DNA from: Hemibagrus wyckioides
Lineage: Eukaryota; Chordata; Actinopteri; Siluriformes; Bagridae
DNA: 64,000 nt
Reading direction: 5' to 3'
NCBI RefSeq assembly: GCF_019097595.1
Contig: NC_080723.1
Coordinates: 8,531,011-8,595,010, forward strand
Under the pieces are notes generated by a model that saw only the letters and a program-made list of their open reading frames with translations, searched no databases and was not told the DNA's origin. Positions within the stretch are counted from its first letter, which is position 1, and each line of letters starts with the position of its first letter. This document shows positions 30,128-42,297 of the stretch, one piece after another. The position numbers and the translations under genes are program-made.

Positions 30128-30868
30128 TAACATGAAACAATACAAATGATAACACAATGGCATGAATTACCATCACAATGTACATGCATTACAATAAAAA
30201 TACACAATAATTACAGAAGGGAAAAAACAAAGGACAATACAGAATCGATAATACAAGCGTACAAAACAAAGGAGTTATTACCAAGATACACATTTTCTTT
30301 AATTAAACACAATGTCATAGTATGAGTCTATTGTTCTTTTTATTAAATCTAATTATTGGAAGAGATTTAAGAAGTGAGTTCATGTCTATTAGAAACGGGG
30401 GATACATCTTTCTCAACAGCAAGGGGAAATTGCTTGAAACATTTAACAACATGCATCATGGGCTGAAACAGACATCTCTGTAAATTTGTTTTATATTGAA
30501 ATTCAGTATTAACGGTTGCATTAATTTGTGAAATTTCCTTTATTCACAAATACTTACTTGTTACTTATATACTTATAATATACTTGTTACTTATATTACG
30601 TGTAAGTAATCATTTGAGCACATGCATTTAATCGTACTGTGGCCCTTTAAAATATAATATCTATGTCGAATCCATTAAAAGATCAATTTTTGGTTACTGT
30701 GGTACACTAAACACCTTTTATTATTAAATAATTAATTAAAACTGAGCAATGAGGAGTAATTAAAACTGCTCTGGCAACCTGAACTCATTCTCACATGGTG
30801 TAAATTAAGTATGTAAGTGAGCATGAAACGTGTTTTGTGGTTTATTATGTGGTAAAATTATATATATA

Positions 30869-30915
<47 letters not shown>

Positions 30916-31193
30916 ATTAAAAAACAACAACAACAACAACAAAGAGCACTTGATTAACCTGACCGTAAGACGCCCCCGGTGAGCATTTGTGTGAAGCACA
31001 CATCTCTGCACTTCTCATTACCCACAACACAGGACTACTAGGTTAGTTATTTTTACTGTTAAAAAATGCGGCACACACTTCTACTGGAAATCACGTAGAA
31101 TCCAACCGATCAGATGGTGAAGATTTCCAGTTTTGTGTAAAACTATACAACACTTATGACATTGTATTTATTGCTTCATCGTGTAGTCAGATG

Positions 31194-31194
<1 letters not shown>

Positions 31195-31274
<80 letters not shown>

Positions 31275-31312
31275 CTTTATTCATCCCAAAGGGAAATTTA
31301 CAATTTTCTTTG
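31195..31312 (-). repeat. (GATA)n(GACA)n microsatellite on an inverted LINE tail
   Basis: About 17 GATA units and three GACA units are followed by 'ctttattcatcccaaaggg', the reverse of the LINE 3' tail seen at 19590-19656. The microsatellite appears to have grown from the LINE tail. Confidence 0.75.
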
Positions 31313-31659
31313 ACAATGTGTTGAAGATTAAAAATGAATAATGCTCACAGATTAAATCGGTGTACATCACATTTACGCATAAAATGTTATTTTTGATTTG
31401 CTCATATGCGAATAAAAACATCATTTTATCAGGTTGTGTTACATGAAAAAAAAACCTCCCGCAAATTTCTACACGCCCCTGTCCAAATTTCTGTAACTGT
31501 CTTAATTTCACTCTCATTTCACATCTTTACATTTTGGATTTTTTTGTTTCATGAACTGTATGTTATCCGTTTGTGCAGTGTGTATTTGTAGAAGCAATAA
31601 AAACAAATAATAATATTTAAATAATGCTTATATCGACAAACGTCGCTTAAGTATATGAC

Positions 31660-31702
31660 ATGGCGTGACGTAGGCTGATCAGCTGACCAAACAGGAAGTA
31701 GT
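31660..31702 (+). promoter_or_regulatory. Probable klhl42 promoter with CRE-like and ETS motifs
   Basis: TGACGTA (31666-31672) is a CRE/ATF-like core, and AGGAAGT (31693-31699) is an ETS core. The two sit about 100 bp upstream of an ATG at 31772 that starts a possible 5' exon. This pairing is common in housekeeping promoters. The call is based on motifs only. Confidence 0.4.
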
Positions 31703-32127
31703 TTGAACGTTACACGATGGTTTGAGGATTGCAGCGTAGTTAGTGTTTACGTTGTGTGTGTTTTTGTAGTCATGGACTCACTGGAACTTACTGGGAATGG
31801 ACATTTTACTGATGCAAAGTAAGGTTAAAAGCAAAGCTCTATAAATCTAATAGAGGTTGACAGTTGATACCAACATGATACAAAGCAGCTCATTTGTGCT
31901 TTTGTTGTATTTAGTTACAGAACTGATGACTTAACTACAAGACAGTGGCTTGTGCATGTGCGGATTTGGACTGCATCAGATCCGAATCCCTGATGGCCTA
32001 AACATTTCCATATATAGGCTTTAGAGGTGGTTCTAGGAGCAGAGACTTGAGTGGAAATGTAAACAGTAACATAATCCCACGGACACTAACACGTGGACAC
32101 ACCAAAACATTTAAAGAAATCGCAGCC

Positions 32128-33195
32128 ATGTCGTCTCCTGAGCAGCTTATCGAGATTGTTATGGACAACAGATCATATAATGTGAGCAAGAGCAAGCTGA
32201 TCGAGAAGAGTGACTATTTTCGGGCGCTGTATAGCTCTGGCATGAGGGAGGCAGGAGAAGATTCGGTGCAACTGCAAGGACTGAGTGTATCTGGCCTCGA
32301 GCTCGTCCTGGAGTTCATCAACACCTCCAAAGTTCAGGTGGTCAACGAAACCCTGGAGGACCTCATAGAGACTGCATCATTCCTGCAAGTGACGCCCATC
32401 CTGAAACAACTTCTGTCAGAAATCCGGTTAGACAACTGCGTCGAGGTCTTTAACCTCTCGGAGGTCTATGGCACACATGAGCTGCGCACGGCATGCCTCA
32501 AGTTCATGAGCTGTCACTACCACCCCATGCTGCGCAGACCCGAGTTCCACACGCTGCCTGCTAAATTGAGGGAGCAGATCAGGGAGATGCGGATGAGGGG
32601 CACAGCCACGCTGGTGGCAGTCGGGGACTTCGTGGGCACCTGCCTGGATCTTGCAGATCAAGATGAGCTGTGGTCCATGCTGCGCTACGGGGAGCAAGAG
32701 CAGCGCTGGAAGCCGCTCGCCAACAACCTCCCTCCAGACATGGTGAACGTCAGGGGGTACGGGTCAGCTGTGCTCGACAACTACCTTTTTATCGTTGGGG
32801 GCTACAGGATGGCTAGTCAAGAGATTGGTGCAGCACATTGTTACAATCCATGCAGAAACGAATGGACTCATATAGCTTCTTTAAACCAGAAAAGGTACCA
32901 CATTACTGTATGATATACAGAGAACAGGAAATCACACACTTTGTTGTGTGAGTGCTGTTTTCACCTGTACATGTTGTGCTTGTACTTAGGGCTAACTTTA
33001 AGCTTGTGGCAGTGAACGGGAAGCTGTATGCAGTGGGAGGACATGGTTTAAGCACAGTGGAGTGCTATGGTCCTGAGCAGGATTGGTGGACCTGTGTTTC
33101 CTCAATGCCTGATCCTCTGACTGAGTTCTCTGCATGTGAATGCCAGGGCATGATCTATGTCATGGGTGGCTACACGGCCAGAGGTATGTATATGT

Positions 33196-33231
<36 letters not shown>

Positions 33232-33862
33232 GTACACATACAGGAAGTAGTGCTGTAATCTCGGTAGTAAAGTCAATCACAATCTCATATCTGAATAATA
33301 AAATTACTCCTCATTGCTCAGAATATTTCTGCACACCTAAAACTTTGGACAGGTTAATTCCAGCTCTTTTTCCAGTGACTGAAGCACATTTTCTCTCTTT
33401 ACCCTGGTAGATAGGAACATGAGCGTGCTGCGCTACTGCCCCACGTCAGACATGTGGTCTGTGTTGCACACGTGCTCAGCACATGTGCGGAAGCAGCAGA
33501 TGCTGTCTGTGGAGGACATCATCTACTTGGTGGGCGGCTATACGCGTGAGCTGGAGCGAGCCGAGCACACGAGGGCCAACCCTGCCGAGGACGCGCTGAC
33601 GGTGCAGTCGTATAACGTACACACAGGTGAGTGGCTGCAGCTGCGAGCAAGTGTATCCAAGTCCGGCCTGAACCTGACATGTGCACTGCATAACGACGGC
33701 ATCTACATCATGAGCCGTGACGTTGGCCCACGCACCAGCCTCGAGCACCGTGTCTTCCTCAAGTACAACGTGTTCAGCGATGCCTGGGAAGCTTTCAGAC
33801 GCTTCCCAGCACTTGGCCATAACGTGCTGCTTTGCTCCCTGTACCTGCCCAACAGCCTCTAG
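32128..33862 (+). CDS. klhl42: Kelch-like protein 42 (KLHDC5)
   Basis: KLHL42 is a substrate adaptor of Cullin-3 E3 ligase; in mammals it targets the microtubule-severing protein katanin p60. Exons: 32128-32894, 32990-33183, 33411-33862 (1413 nt, 470 aa; human 505 aa). The BTB domain fills about residues 1-105 (VSKSKLIEKSDYFRALY, SGMREAG), followed by a BACK region (VRLNN-like RLDNCVEVFNLSEVYG). Kelch repeats follow: NVRGYGSAVLDNYLFIVGGY, LVAVNGKLYAVGGHG, CECQGMIYVMGGY, ALHNDGIYIMSRDV, and a FRRFPALGHN end. The shorter length reflects the absence of the acidic/glycine insert that human carries in the BTB region. The start was chosen to match the human N-terminus. An open frame continues upstream and may be joined to an extra exon (see findings). 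Confidence 0.95.
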
Positions 33863-34493
33863 GTCAGAACGGCTAGGTCACATGGAATTGAAGGGTCATG
33901 TTCACATTCATGTCCAAGGAACTGAGACTGTGATACACACTACAGCCAGTGGACTAAATTGACTATATTTTGTTCAGTAATTGACTCAGTGGTTTACATC
34001 CAGTAACAGGTGCAGAGTTTCTCAGTCCACTGATTGCTTTAACAGCATGTAGCTGAGCTACAAATGAATGAATTGCTTTACCATGTTGTTGAATATACAG
34101 GAAGCACTTACTAAGGCTGTAGCAGATTTCTCGATTTTTGCACATAACCTACCAATGCCACTGCATGCACTTACTTCCTGTGTATCACTGATACACATGT
34201 GACATGTTTTTACATGACCAGACTTGAGATGGAACACTAAGAGTGAGCGCAAAGTGTTAGTAGGTTTGAATCTTTCCAGTATGTTACCACTTAGGCCTTA
34301 AATTTGGCCATTTGACCAAAAAAGCTTGACCAAAACACCTGTGATTATTATTTTTCTATTATTAGTTTTCTAATATGCATCAAATGTATTGAAGGTCTTG
34401 TGACGTAGAAAAAGATAAAAGTGAAATGATCTGGAGGTTTGGAGACAGTTCTCTAAAGTTCTGGGATTTTCTCACAGATGCCTTAAAAAGGTC

Positions 34494-34499
34494 AATAAA
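34494..34499 (+). terminator. Polyadenylation signal, klhl42
   Basis: AATAAA lies 631 bp after the klhl42 stop codon. The stretch 33863-34500 shows no other feature and is read as the 3' UTR. Confidence 0.5.
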
Positions 34500-35251
34500 A
34501 CATGCAGAAATAGTTAACGTGTAGGCTGTTATTTGGTTGTGATTTGGTCTGAAAGCACACACGGTTAACTGAGATGACAAGAGAGAGAGAGTGAGAATGT
34601 CAGTTATTGGTCACATAGACAATACACAGTACAACATCCACATGCTTTTTCGACTGTCCGTGTCATATAAAACTTGATGAATCAACAATGACTCAGTGAG
34701 TCAACAATCAGAGTTCACTCTTGGAAAAGAAAAAACACAGAGCTGAGATTACTGTAGAAATCTGGAATCCCAGCAGCTGCCAACTTCAGATGTTGATTTT
34801 TTCCCCAGAGAATATTTTATATCCAAAGATCTTTCTGTCTGTTTTGGTCAAATGAGATTCAGTATAATGAGTTTCATTGGTCAAATTTCAGTTTCAGTGG
34901 TCAAATGAGTTTCAGCTGTGAATTTATAGAAACTATTAACGAGTTTGGGGCAAATGCACAGTCAGAAGCGAACATGATAACAATAACTCTCAGTTCGTTT
35001 AAGATTTTAGAGTTTTTGTCATATTCGTACAGGAAACAGTTACACAATACAGTGAAATTCTTCTTCTGTGACTCCAGTAAACTCTGACAGTTTAAACCGG
35101 ACTTAAAGAAGAACACAAAAACATGACAAATAGTGTAAGAAAATGTGTGTGTGTAAACAGTCAAAAAGAAAAAGTGTGTAACATTGTGTAGATTGCACAC
35201 ATTCTGTCCTCTTCATCTGAGTCCGTGGTCCTCCTGTCTGCCAGAATCCTG

Positions 35252-35278
35252 ATGTCACGTCACGTCATGTCACGTCCT
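35252..35278. promoter_or_regulatory. Cluster of CRE-like half sites
   Basis: Five GTCAC/GTCAT units stand in a row, giving on the reverse strand repeated TGACGTG cores. They could bind CREB/ATF or USF-type factors. The site is intergenic, 1.4 kb past klhl42 and 3.2 kb before nrip2. Function is unproven. Confidence 0.35.
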
Positions 35279-35859
35279 CACACAAAAACACGTGCACAGA
35301 ATAGCTGTCTAGTTGTTTACTTCATTTCCCTCATCATGCTTTAGGTCATTAAAGAGCTGTCACTTTGTCCTCAGCTGTGACTGACGGCCGTGCATCTTCT
35401 CTGAGGCTGGACTTTTTTGGAGATGCTCTGATACAGTGATTTGTCACGCCAGATCACAAAAGTCATGTTCCAGCACTGGTCGGCCTGGAGGTCTTTAAAT
35501 GTAAAGTAACAGATGTTAAAAGTGTAATTTCTCTTCCTTTAATTCACCCTGAGGTCCACACACTAGTCACCAGGATGAAGCAAAGGCATGTCTCACAAAT
35601 ATTTCTAGTGTGTGTTATGTGTATAAGTGTGGGTTCAGAAGTGAGTGTACAGTGTTGTACAGCGGATATGGATCTGTGGGTGTGTCTCAATCAGCTCCCT
35701 AGCTTGCTAGGTAGTGAGTACAAGTTTGGACACAGGTGTGGACTCTGACTGACAATTTCCTAATCAGGCACTGTACAAACCCAAACATACCAAATCTATA
35801 AGTTTTATATGTCAGTTTAATCACAGTTGGTGCTTTAAACAGGATTGTAGCCTAGCTAG

Positions 35860-36570
35860 TGGATTATTTAATAATCATTACACACTTAAAGTTCATTAGA
35901 CTCAAACAAAGCAAACAACTCATTGTTGTGCTCATCAAACCATTCCTGAAATATTTTTGCTTTATGGTATTATCCTGCTGAAAGAGGCCACAGCCATCAG
36001 GGAATAATGTTTTCATGAAAGGGTGTACATGGTCTGCAACAATGCTTAGGTAGGTGTTACGTGTCAGAGTAACATGCACATGGATGGCAGGCCATCAGCA
36101 TGGGCACCCTGACTGGTCATGCAGTCCTTTACGCAACAAACTGCGATGCACTGTGTATTCTGACCCCTTTCTATAAGAAACAGCATTAACTTCTTCAGCA
36201 ATTTGAGCAACAGTAGCTCGTCTGTTGGATCGGGTCACACGGACCAGCCTTCGCTCCCCATGTGCATCAATAAGCCTTGGCCTCCCATGACCCTGTTGCT
36301 GGTTCACCACTGTTCATTCTATGGACCACTTTTGATAGATTCTGTCCACTGCAGACCAGGAACACCCCACAAGTTTTGGAGATGCTCTTTTTGCCCCTTG
36401 TCAAACTCGCTCAAATCCTTACACTTGTCCATTTTTCCTGCTTCTAACACATCAACTTTGAGGACAAAATGTTCACTGCTGCCTAATATATCCCACCCAC
36501 TAACAGGTGCCATGATGAGAAGATAATCAGTGTTATTCACGTCACCTGTCAGTGTTCATAATGTTATGCC
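35860..36570 (-). mobile_element. Tc1-like transposon relic (family C)
   Basis: Minus-strand frames include GRPRLIDAHGERRLVRVTR and VAQIAEEVNAVSYRKGSEYT (36095-36310), a Tc1-type helix-turn-helix region. Further along, at 35864-36079, is LTRNTYLSIVADHVHPF, a degenerate catalytic-domain piece. The outer end 'cacctgtcagtgttcataat' also occurs near 63840. Stops and gaps make it inactive. Confidence 0.75.
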
Positions 36571-37419
36571 TGATCAGTGTGTATGTGTGTGTGTGTCTGT
36601 AGAGAGAGACAGACAGACAGACAGAAAGAGAGCACTTAAAATAGCCAACTCCCTGTTCAGTGCCCTGACTACTGAACTAGAGACCTGATTAAGACGCAGC
36701 CTGAGAGATGATTATCACTGTCCATGCTATCTCTCTTAATTATCTCCAGTATCTATCTTAATCTAATTACTTCATTTACAACGCTGAAAATTCAGGGAGA
36801 TTTCTGTACATCATGAGGTGTATATATCAGAAGCAGAATTTCATCTGTTAGATTTCTTTTGATTCATACACTAAAAAGAATCTAGCAATCATTCTAAATA
36901 AATAAATAAGCAAACAAGGGCACTAGTTCATCTGATTGGAAGCTCCTAGCTCCAGTTTGTACAATATTATACTAAAATTATTCTGGTCCAGTTTTAAGAT
37001 TTTTTGCATCACTTCATATTTTCCCTTCAAGGCAAAATTAAACCATGAATCCTGAAACTGTGTGGCAGATTTGATTTATAGATAAAACTCAGATATAGAT
37101 AAAACTCAGCTGTTTCCATCTCAGGCCACTATGTGGTGCTGTAACTTCTGAAATCATTCACAACATAAAATACAATATGTATTGAGTGTAGCTGAGTCGT
37201 CATATCTAATCAAGCTATCATTATAAATTAGTTTTTAAAAAAATCAAGAAATTAAAGTCACACCTTCAAGATTTAGTGTGTGTTCTGAACCCAGACACTA
37301 AAGCCGGCTTTCTCTCATATTTCCTGTTATAAATTAGGGCTCAGACTGGATTTGCAGGTTGTAGTGTTTTTGTGAGTTTGTTTGTTTTGTACAGCTTGTA
37401 CAAAAAGTATTATTAGTAT

Positions 37420-37640
37420 ATCGTGATGCAAAGGGTGTGTGTATGTGTGTGTGTATGCGTGTGGCCACATGACCCTTTTTATGAATATCAGTAGGATATC
37501 CTGATGCAAAGGGTGTGTGTGTGTAGCCACACAACCCTTTTTATGAATATCAGTTGGATGTCCTGATGTGTGTGTGTGTGTGTGAGTGTGTGTGTAGCCA
37601 TATGGCCCTTTTACAAATATCAATAGTTTACCTTTATGCA
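37420..37640. repeat. Imperfect tandem repeat of about 80 bp with embedded TG runs
   Basis: Three to four copies of a unit built from 'atcctgatgcaaagggtgtg', a TG tract, 'gccacatgaccctttttatg' and 'aatatcagt'. Units differ mainly in TG-tract length. Confidence 0.8.
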
Positions 37641-38437
37641 AAGGTTATATGTGGTTTTGTGTGTGTGTGTGTGTGTATGTGTGTGTGTGTGTGTGAGAGA
37701 GGGCATGAATCAAGAGCATGAATTCTCTCGCTAGTGTTCAGCATTCAGAGAGCAAAATGAACAAGCCCTATAGAGAGGAGTCACTTTGAGAGTGCTGCTG
37801 AGAGATAAAGGGGACATATATAACAGGAGACAGAATGAACGAGAGAGTAGGACAAGGGAGAGGTTGGGGGAGGTAGACCGAATGAGAGGTGGGAGAGAGA
37901 GAGAGAGAGAGAGAGAGGGAGGAGGATACACAGCTCTGCGGTGCTACAAGGACACTGAGCTTCTCAGAGAGAGAGACAGAAGAGAAAGACTTGATTCTTA
38001 GCCTGAACGCCGTACGATACGAACCTACATCACCTTCTGACACACACAGCTGGCCAGCGGTCAACGAGCAGCACACACTCTACAGCATCTACTTTATCAG
38101 GAGCATCTCTTCTTTCTTTTTTTGCTTTACAAAACAGGATTGATCATCTGGTGACTATTCACAAGATTTTTTCCTTTTTTAGAAGCCCAGTATATGCAAG
38201 GATTGTATTTTTTGTGTGGAACAAAGAGCTCAGTTGTCTGTTCATATCTCTGTCTCGTGTCTGAATGAGAGTGTATGAGCGAGCAAACCTTGCTAAGCTT
38301 CAGGGTCACAACGTTGCTGGTTGAAAGTGAGCTCTCCTAAGCCACAGTGCTGTGTGAGAAGAGCCTGAGGCAGACGCAGAGGCAAAGGCAGAGGTAGAGT
38401 TTTGGAGAACATAAGAACTGTCGTGTTAAGACGTGCC

Positions 38438-40957
38438 ATGAGTGAGTCCAAGAAGCAGGAGGTCGAGCTAAGGGATAAAGCCATCATGCACCAGCAGAGG
38501 AGACTGAAACAGGCCACCCAGTTCACGCACAAGGACTCGGCTGACCTCCTGCCACTTGACGGTCTCAAGAGGCTGGGAACGTCCAAAGATTTGGTGAGTG
38601 CTTTTTGGTGTCTTTAAAGCAGCGATATGTGACATGGGAGGGAGGTGTGTGCTGAGAACACAAAATCTCTTATTGAGTTTGAGATGATATGACCCAGAGA
38701 GATGAGAGATGATGGGTACCATATGTACACTAAGCTCTGTTAAGCCATGTTACACACAGAACACAACACAACACAACCAAGTGCATTATAGAAATGGAAT
38801 TCGGACTCTTGCATGTTTTCCTAAGTGTTAAAGAAGAGTTTAAGGTAACTTTAAGGTGATTTTCAATATATTACCTAGTTTGCTGTTAAGAGTCATTCTT
38901 TTCCTTCACCAGTCCAGGAGGCATTTTATACAAACCCTGCAACACATGGCCCAACAGAGCAGTGTGTATGTGTGTGTGTGTGCATACGCTACTGTGTGTG
39001 TTGTCAGCTTGTTTTCATGTAAAAGCACTGAGAACACTAATCTAATCTGCTAGCATTCAATTCTGTCCCTGATTTTTGAAAGTTGAAGGCTTTAGTGTTC
39101 ACTATAGCTTTGGAAGCTTGTAAAGAGCCACTTCATGCTCCTCAGTGGAGGTACCTTTAGCACAGACTTCACATTATATTCCTCTGCCCCCGCTCTCCTC
39201 AGTCCCAAGTTCAGCAAGTGATGTGGTGTTAACATGGCCGCTTACAGCATCAGCAGTCAACTCGGTATCTTTAAATGAGTTCTGCTGTATATACAAGTGA
39301 TAGATCCATCAATATACAGACATATTCAATTACTAAATCTATAGCAAAAAATATTTAGCAGGTTTGGTGAGGAAAATATACATCACTCATTACAGTTAAG
39401 AAATGACACTGCTGAAAGTCTGCTACAAAGTAGTGAGTGTGCAGCCTGTATAACAGTGTAAATTTGCTGTCCCCTCAAAATAACTCAACACACAGCCATT
39501 AATGTCTAAACCGTTGGCAACAAAAGTGAGTACCCCCTAAGTGGAAATGTCCAAATTGGGCCCAAAGTGTCAATATTTTGTGTGGCCACCATTATTTTCC
39601 AGCACTGCATTAACCCTCTTGGGCATGGAGTTCACCAGAGCTTCACAGGTTGCCACTGAAGTCCTCTTCCACTCCTCCATGATGACATCACAGAGCTAGT
39701 GGATGTTAGAGACCTTGCGCTCCCCCACCTTGCACTTAGGGTTTAAGTCTGGAGACATGCTTGGCCAGTCCATCACCTTTACCCTCACCTTCTTTAGCAA
39801 GGCAGTGGTCATCTTGGAGGTGTGTTTGGGATCATTATCATGTTGGAATACTGCCCTGTGGCCCAGTCTCCGAAGGGAGGGGATCATGCTCTGCTTCAGT
39901 ATGTCACAGTACATGTTGGCATTCATGGTTCCCTCAATGAACTGTAGCTCCCCACTGCTGGCAGCACTCATGCAGGCCCAGACCATGACACTCCCACCAC
40001 AATGCTTGACTGTAGGCAAGACACACTTATCTTTGTACTCCTCACCTGGTTGCCACCACACACGCTTGACACCATCTGAACCAAATAAGTTTATCTTGGT
40101 CTTATCGGACCACAGGACATGGTTCTGGCCATGTCCTTAGTCTGCTTATCTTCAGCAAACTGTATGTGGGCTTTCTTGTGCATCATCTTTAGTAGAGGCT
40201 TCCTTCTGGGACGACAGCCATGCAGACCAACTTGATACAGTGTGCTGCGTATGGTCTGAGCACTGACAGGCTGACCCCCCACCCCTTCAACCTCTGCAGC
40301 AATGCTGGCAGCACTCATACGTCTATTTCTCAAAGACAACCTCCAGATATGACGCTAAGCACGTGCACTCAACTTCTTTGGTCAACCATGGCAAGGCCTG
40401 ATCTGAGTGGAACCTGTCCTGTAAAACCGCTGTATGGTCTTGCCCACTGTGCTGCAGCTCAGTTTCAGGGTCTTGGCAATCTTCTTATAGCCTAGGCCAT
40501 CTTTATGTAGAGCAACAATTCTTTTTTTCAGATCCTCAGAGTTCTTTGCCATGAGGTGCCATGTTGAACTTCCAGTGACCAGTATGAGAGAGTGTGAGGG
40601 CAATAACACCAAATTTAACACACCTGCTCCCCATTCACACCTGAGACCTTGTAACACTAACAAGTCATATGACACTGGAGAGGGTAAATGGCTAATTGGG
40701 CCCAGTTTGGACATTTCCACTTAGGGGTATACTCACTTTTGTTGCCAACGGTTTAGACATTAATGGCTGTGTGTTGAGTTATTTTGAGGGGACAACAAAT
40801 TTACACTGTTATACAGGCTGTACACTCACTACTTTACATTGTAGCAGAGTTTCAGCAGAGTGTCATTTCTTCAGTGTTGTCACATGAAAAGATATAATAA
40901 AATATTTACAAAAATGTGAGGGGTGTACTTACTTTTGTGAAATACTGTGTATATATA

Positions 40958-41037
<80 letters not shown>

Positions 41038-41455
41038 CCCAGTGTCTCCTGATGTTTCGCCTTAAACTTGTAGGGGACACTTAGCTGGGCCCCACAAGTG
41101 AGACTGCTTTTTTCTTTCTTTCTTATTTATTTATTTATTTAACAAAAATAATAACATTCAGGTTAAAAAATAAATAAATAAAAGGTTATGGTTAGATTTC
41201 GATAGATTTCGATGTAGCCTGAATTAATTAGCTTATACTAAAGATGAATAATAATTATGTCAGTGGGATAATAAAATGGTGTGTGTGTGTGGGTGGGTGT
41301 GTGTGGGTGAGTGTTTGTGGGCTTTTCTGTTAAAGTAACATCATTACAGCTCTGATCTTTTATCACAGTTTTGACTAGATGGCAAAAACCCAGAATCACA
41401 TTCCAAGAAACCTCCATTACAAGTGTATGTGTGCGTCTAGCTGTCAGGGCACGGT

Positions 41456-41491
<36 letters not shown>

Positions 41492-41742
41492 TTGCAGTGT
41501 GTATTTATATCAGCACAGCAGGGAAGCTGAAGCTTTCCCTCTTTCAAAGTAAGCTTTCTGACTGATCAAGAGGGGAATATCACACACACACACACACACA
41601 CCACCACCACCACCACCACCACCACTGTATTTACAAACACATTACTCTGCAATTTCATGATCTGCTCTTATGGTAACCCTCACATTTTTTTCTAAATGCC
41701 AACGTTAACCGAAAACACATTGCATAGGCCCGTTAGTGATGG

Positions 41743-41810
<68 letters not shown>

Positions 41811-42260
41811 GGATTAAACTAACACAGCAATTTAGACTCAATTTGCAGAAGGAGCGTTTGTGATTATTTAAGAACAAAACTGTGCTTTTTGTCATTGTTA
41901 TTTCCAGACTTATACATCACACACACACACACACAAATGATAAATGCTGTAGATTGCTCACGAAGCAGGTAAAGTGTAAGTGCTGATGTATTCCATGCGC
42001 ACAGGCTTCACATGCACTCTGTTCTGCTTCCATTAACACAGTGAGTCACGTGAAGCAGTTCCCTGTTATGTAACAGGCAGATTTGTTGTTCTGCTGTCTA
42101 TCCCTGAGGCCCTGCACTCGCACACTCAAACTTTAATTCTCTACATGGATTTCACTCTCTCCATCCTCTCTCCATCCTTCTTTCTGGAATCACTGGCCTG
42201 GTGCTCAGAGATATACACAGTGATCCTGGGGGAAAGGGAGCAAATCTAATCTGCTGGAGT

Positions 42261-42297
<37 letters not shown>

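Larger units (their letters stand above)
28900..31640. other. cwf19l1-klhl42 divergent intergenic region
   Basis: No gene is seen. GC-richer sequence next to the cwf19l1 start (about 28995-29095) is the likely promoter. A diverged stretch with repeated 'gagtca' and 'aatcgatt' motifs (about 29260-29660) recalls hAT-type repeats and the similar stretch near 13690-13950. Further right are a LINE tail (29990-30127), TA runs (30858-30917) and a GATA microsatellite joined to a LINE tail (31195-31312). Confidence 0.5.
34520..38437. other. klhl42-nrip2 intergenic region
   Basis: No host gene is seen. It holds the CRE-like cluster at 35252, a Tc1 relic (35860-36570), an imperfect tandem repeat of about 80 bp (37420-37640), TG runs (37660-37696) and a GA tract (37888-37920). 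The last 500 bp or so before 38438 are probably the nrip2 promoter and 5' UTR. I could not place a transcription start. Confidence 0.5.

Noticed and set aside
32047..32127. Frame extension upstream of the klhl42 ATG as the true start
   Set aside because: The apparent first codon is TTG, not ATG. The conserved start is 32128. The extension is kept only as a possible spliced isoform in findings.
38402..38437. Upstream start for nrip2
   Set aside because: The codon at 38402 is TTG. The first in-frame ATG is at 38438 and fits the family.
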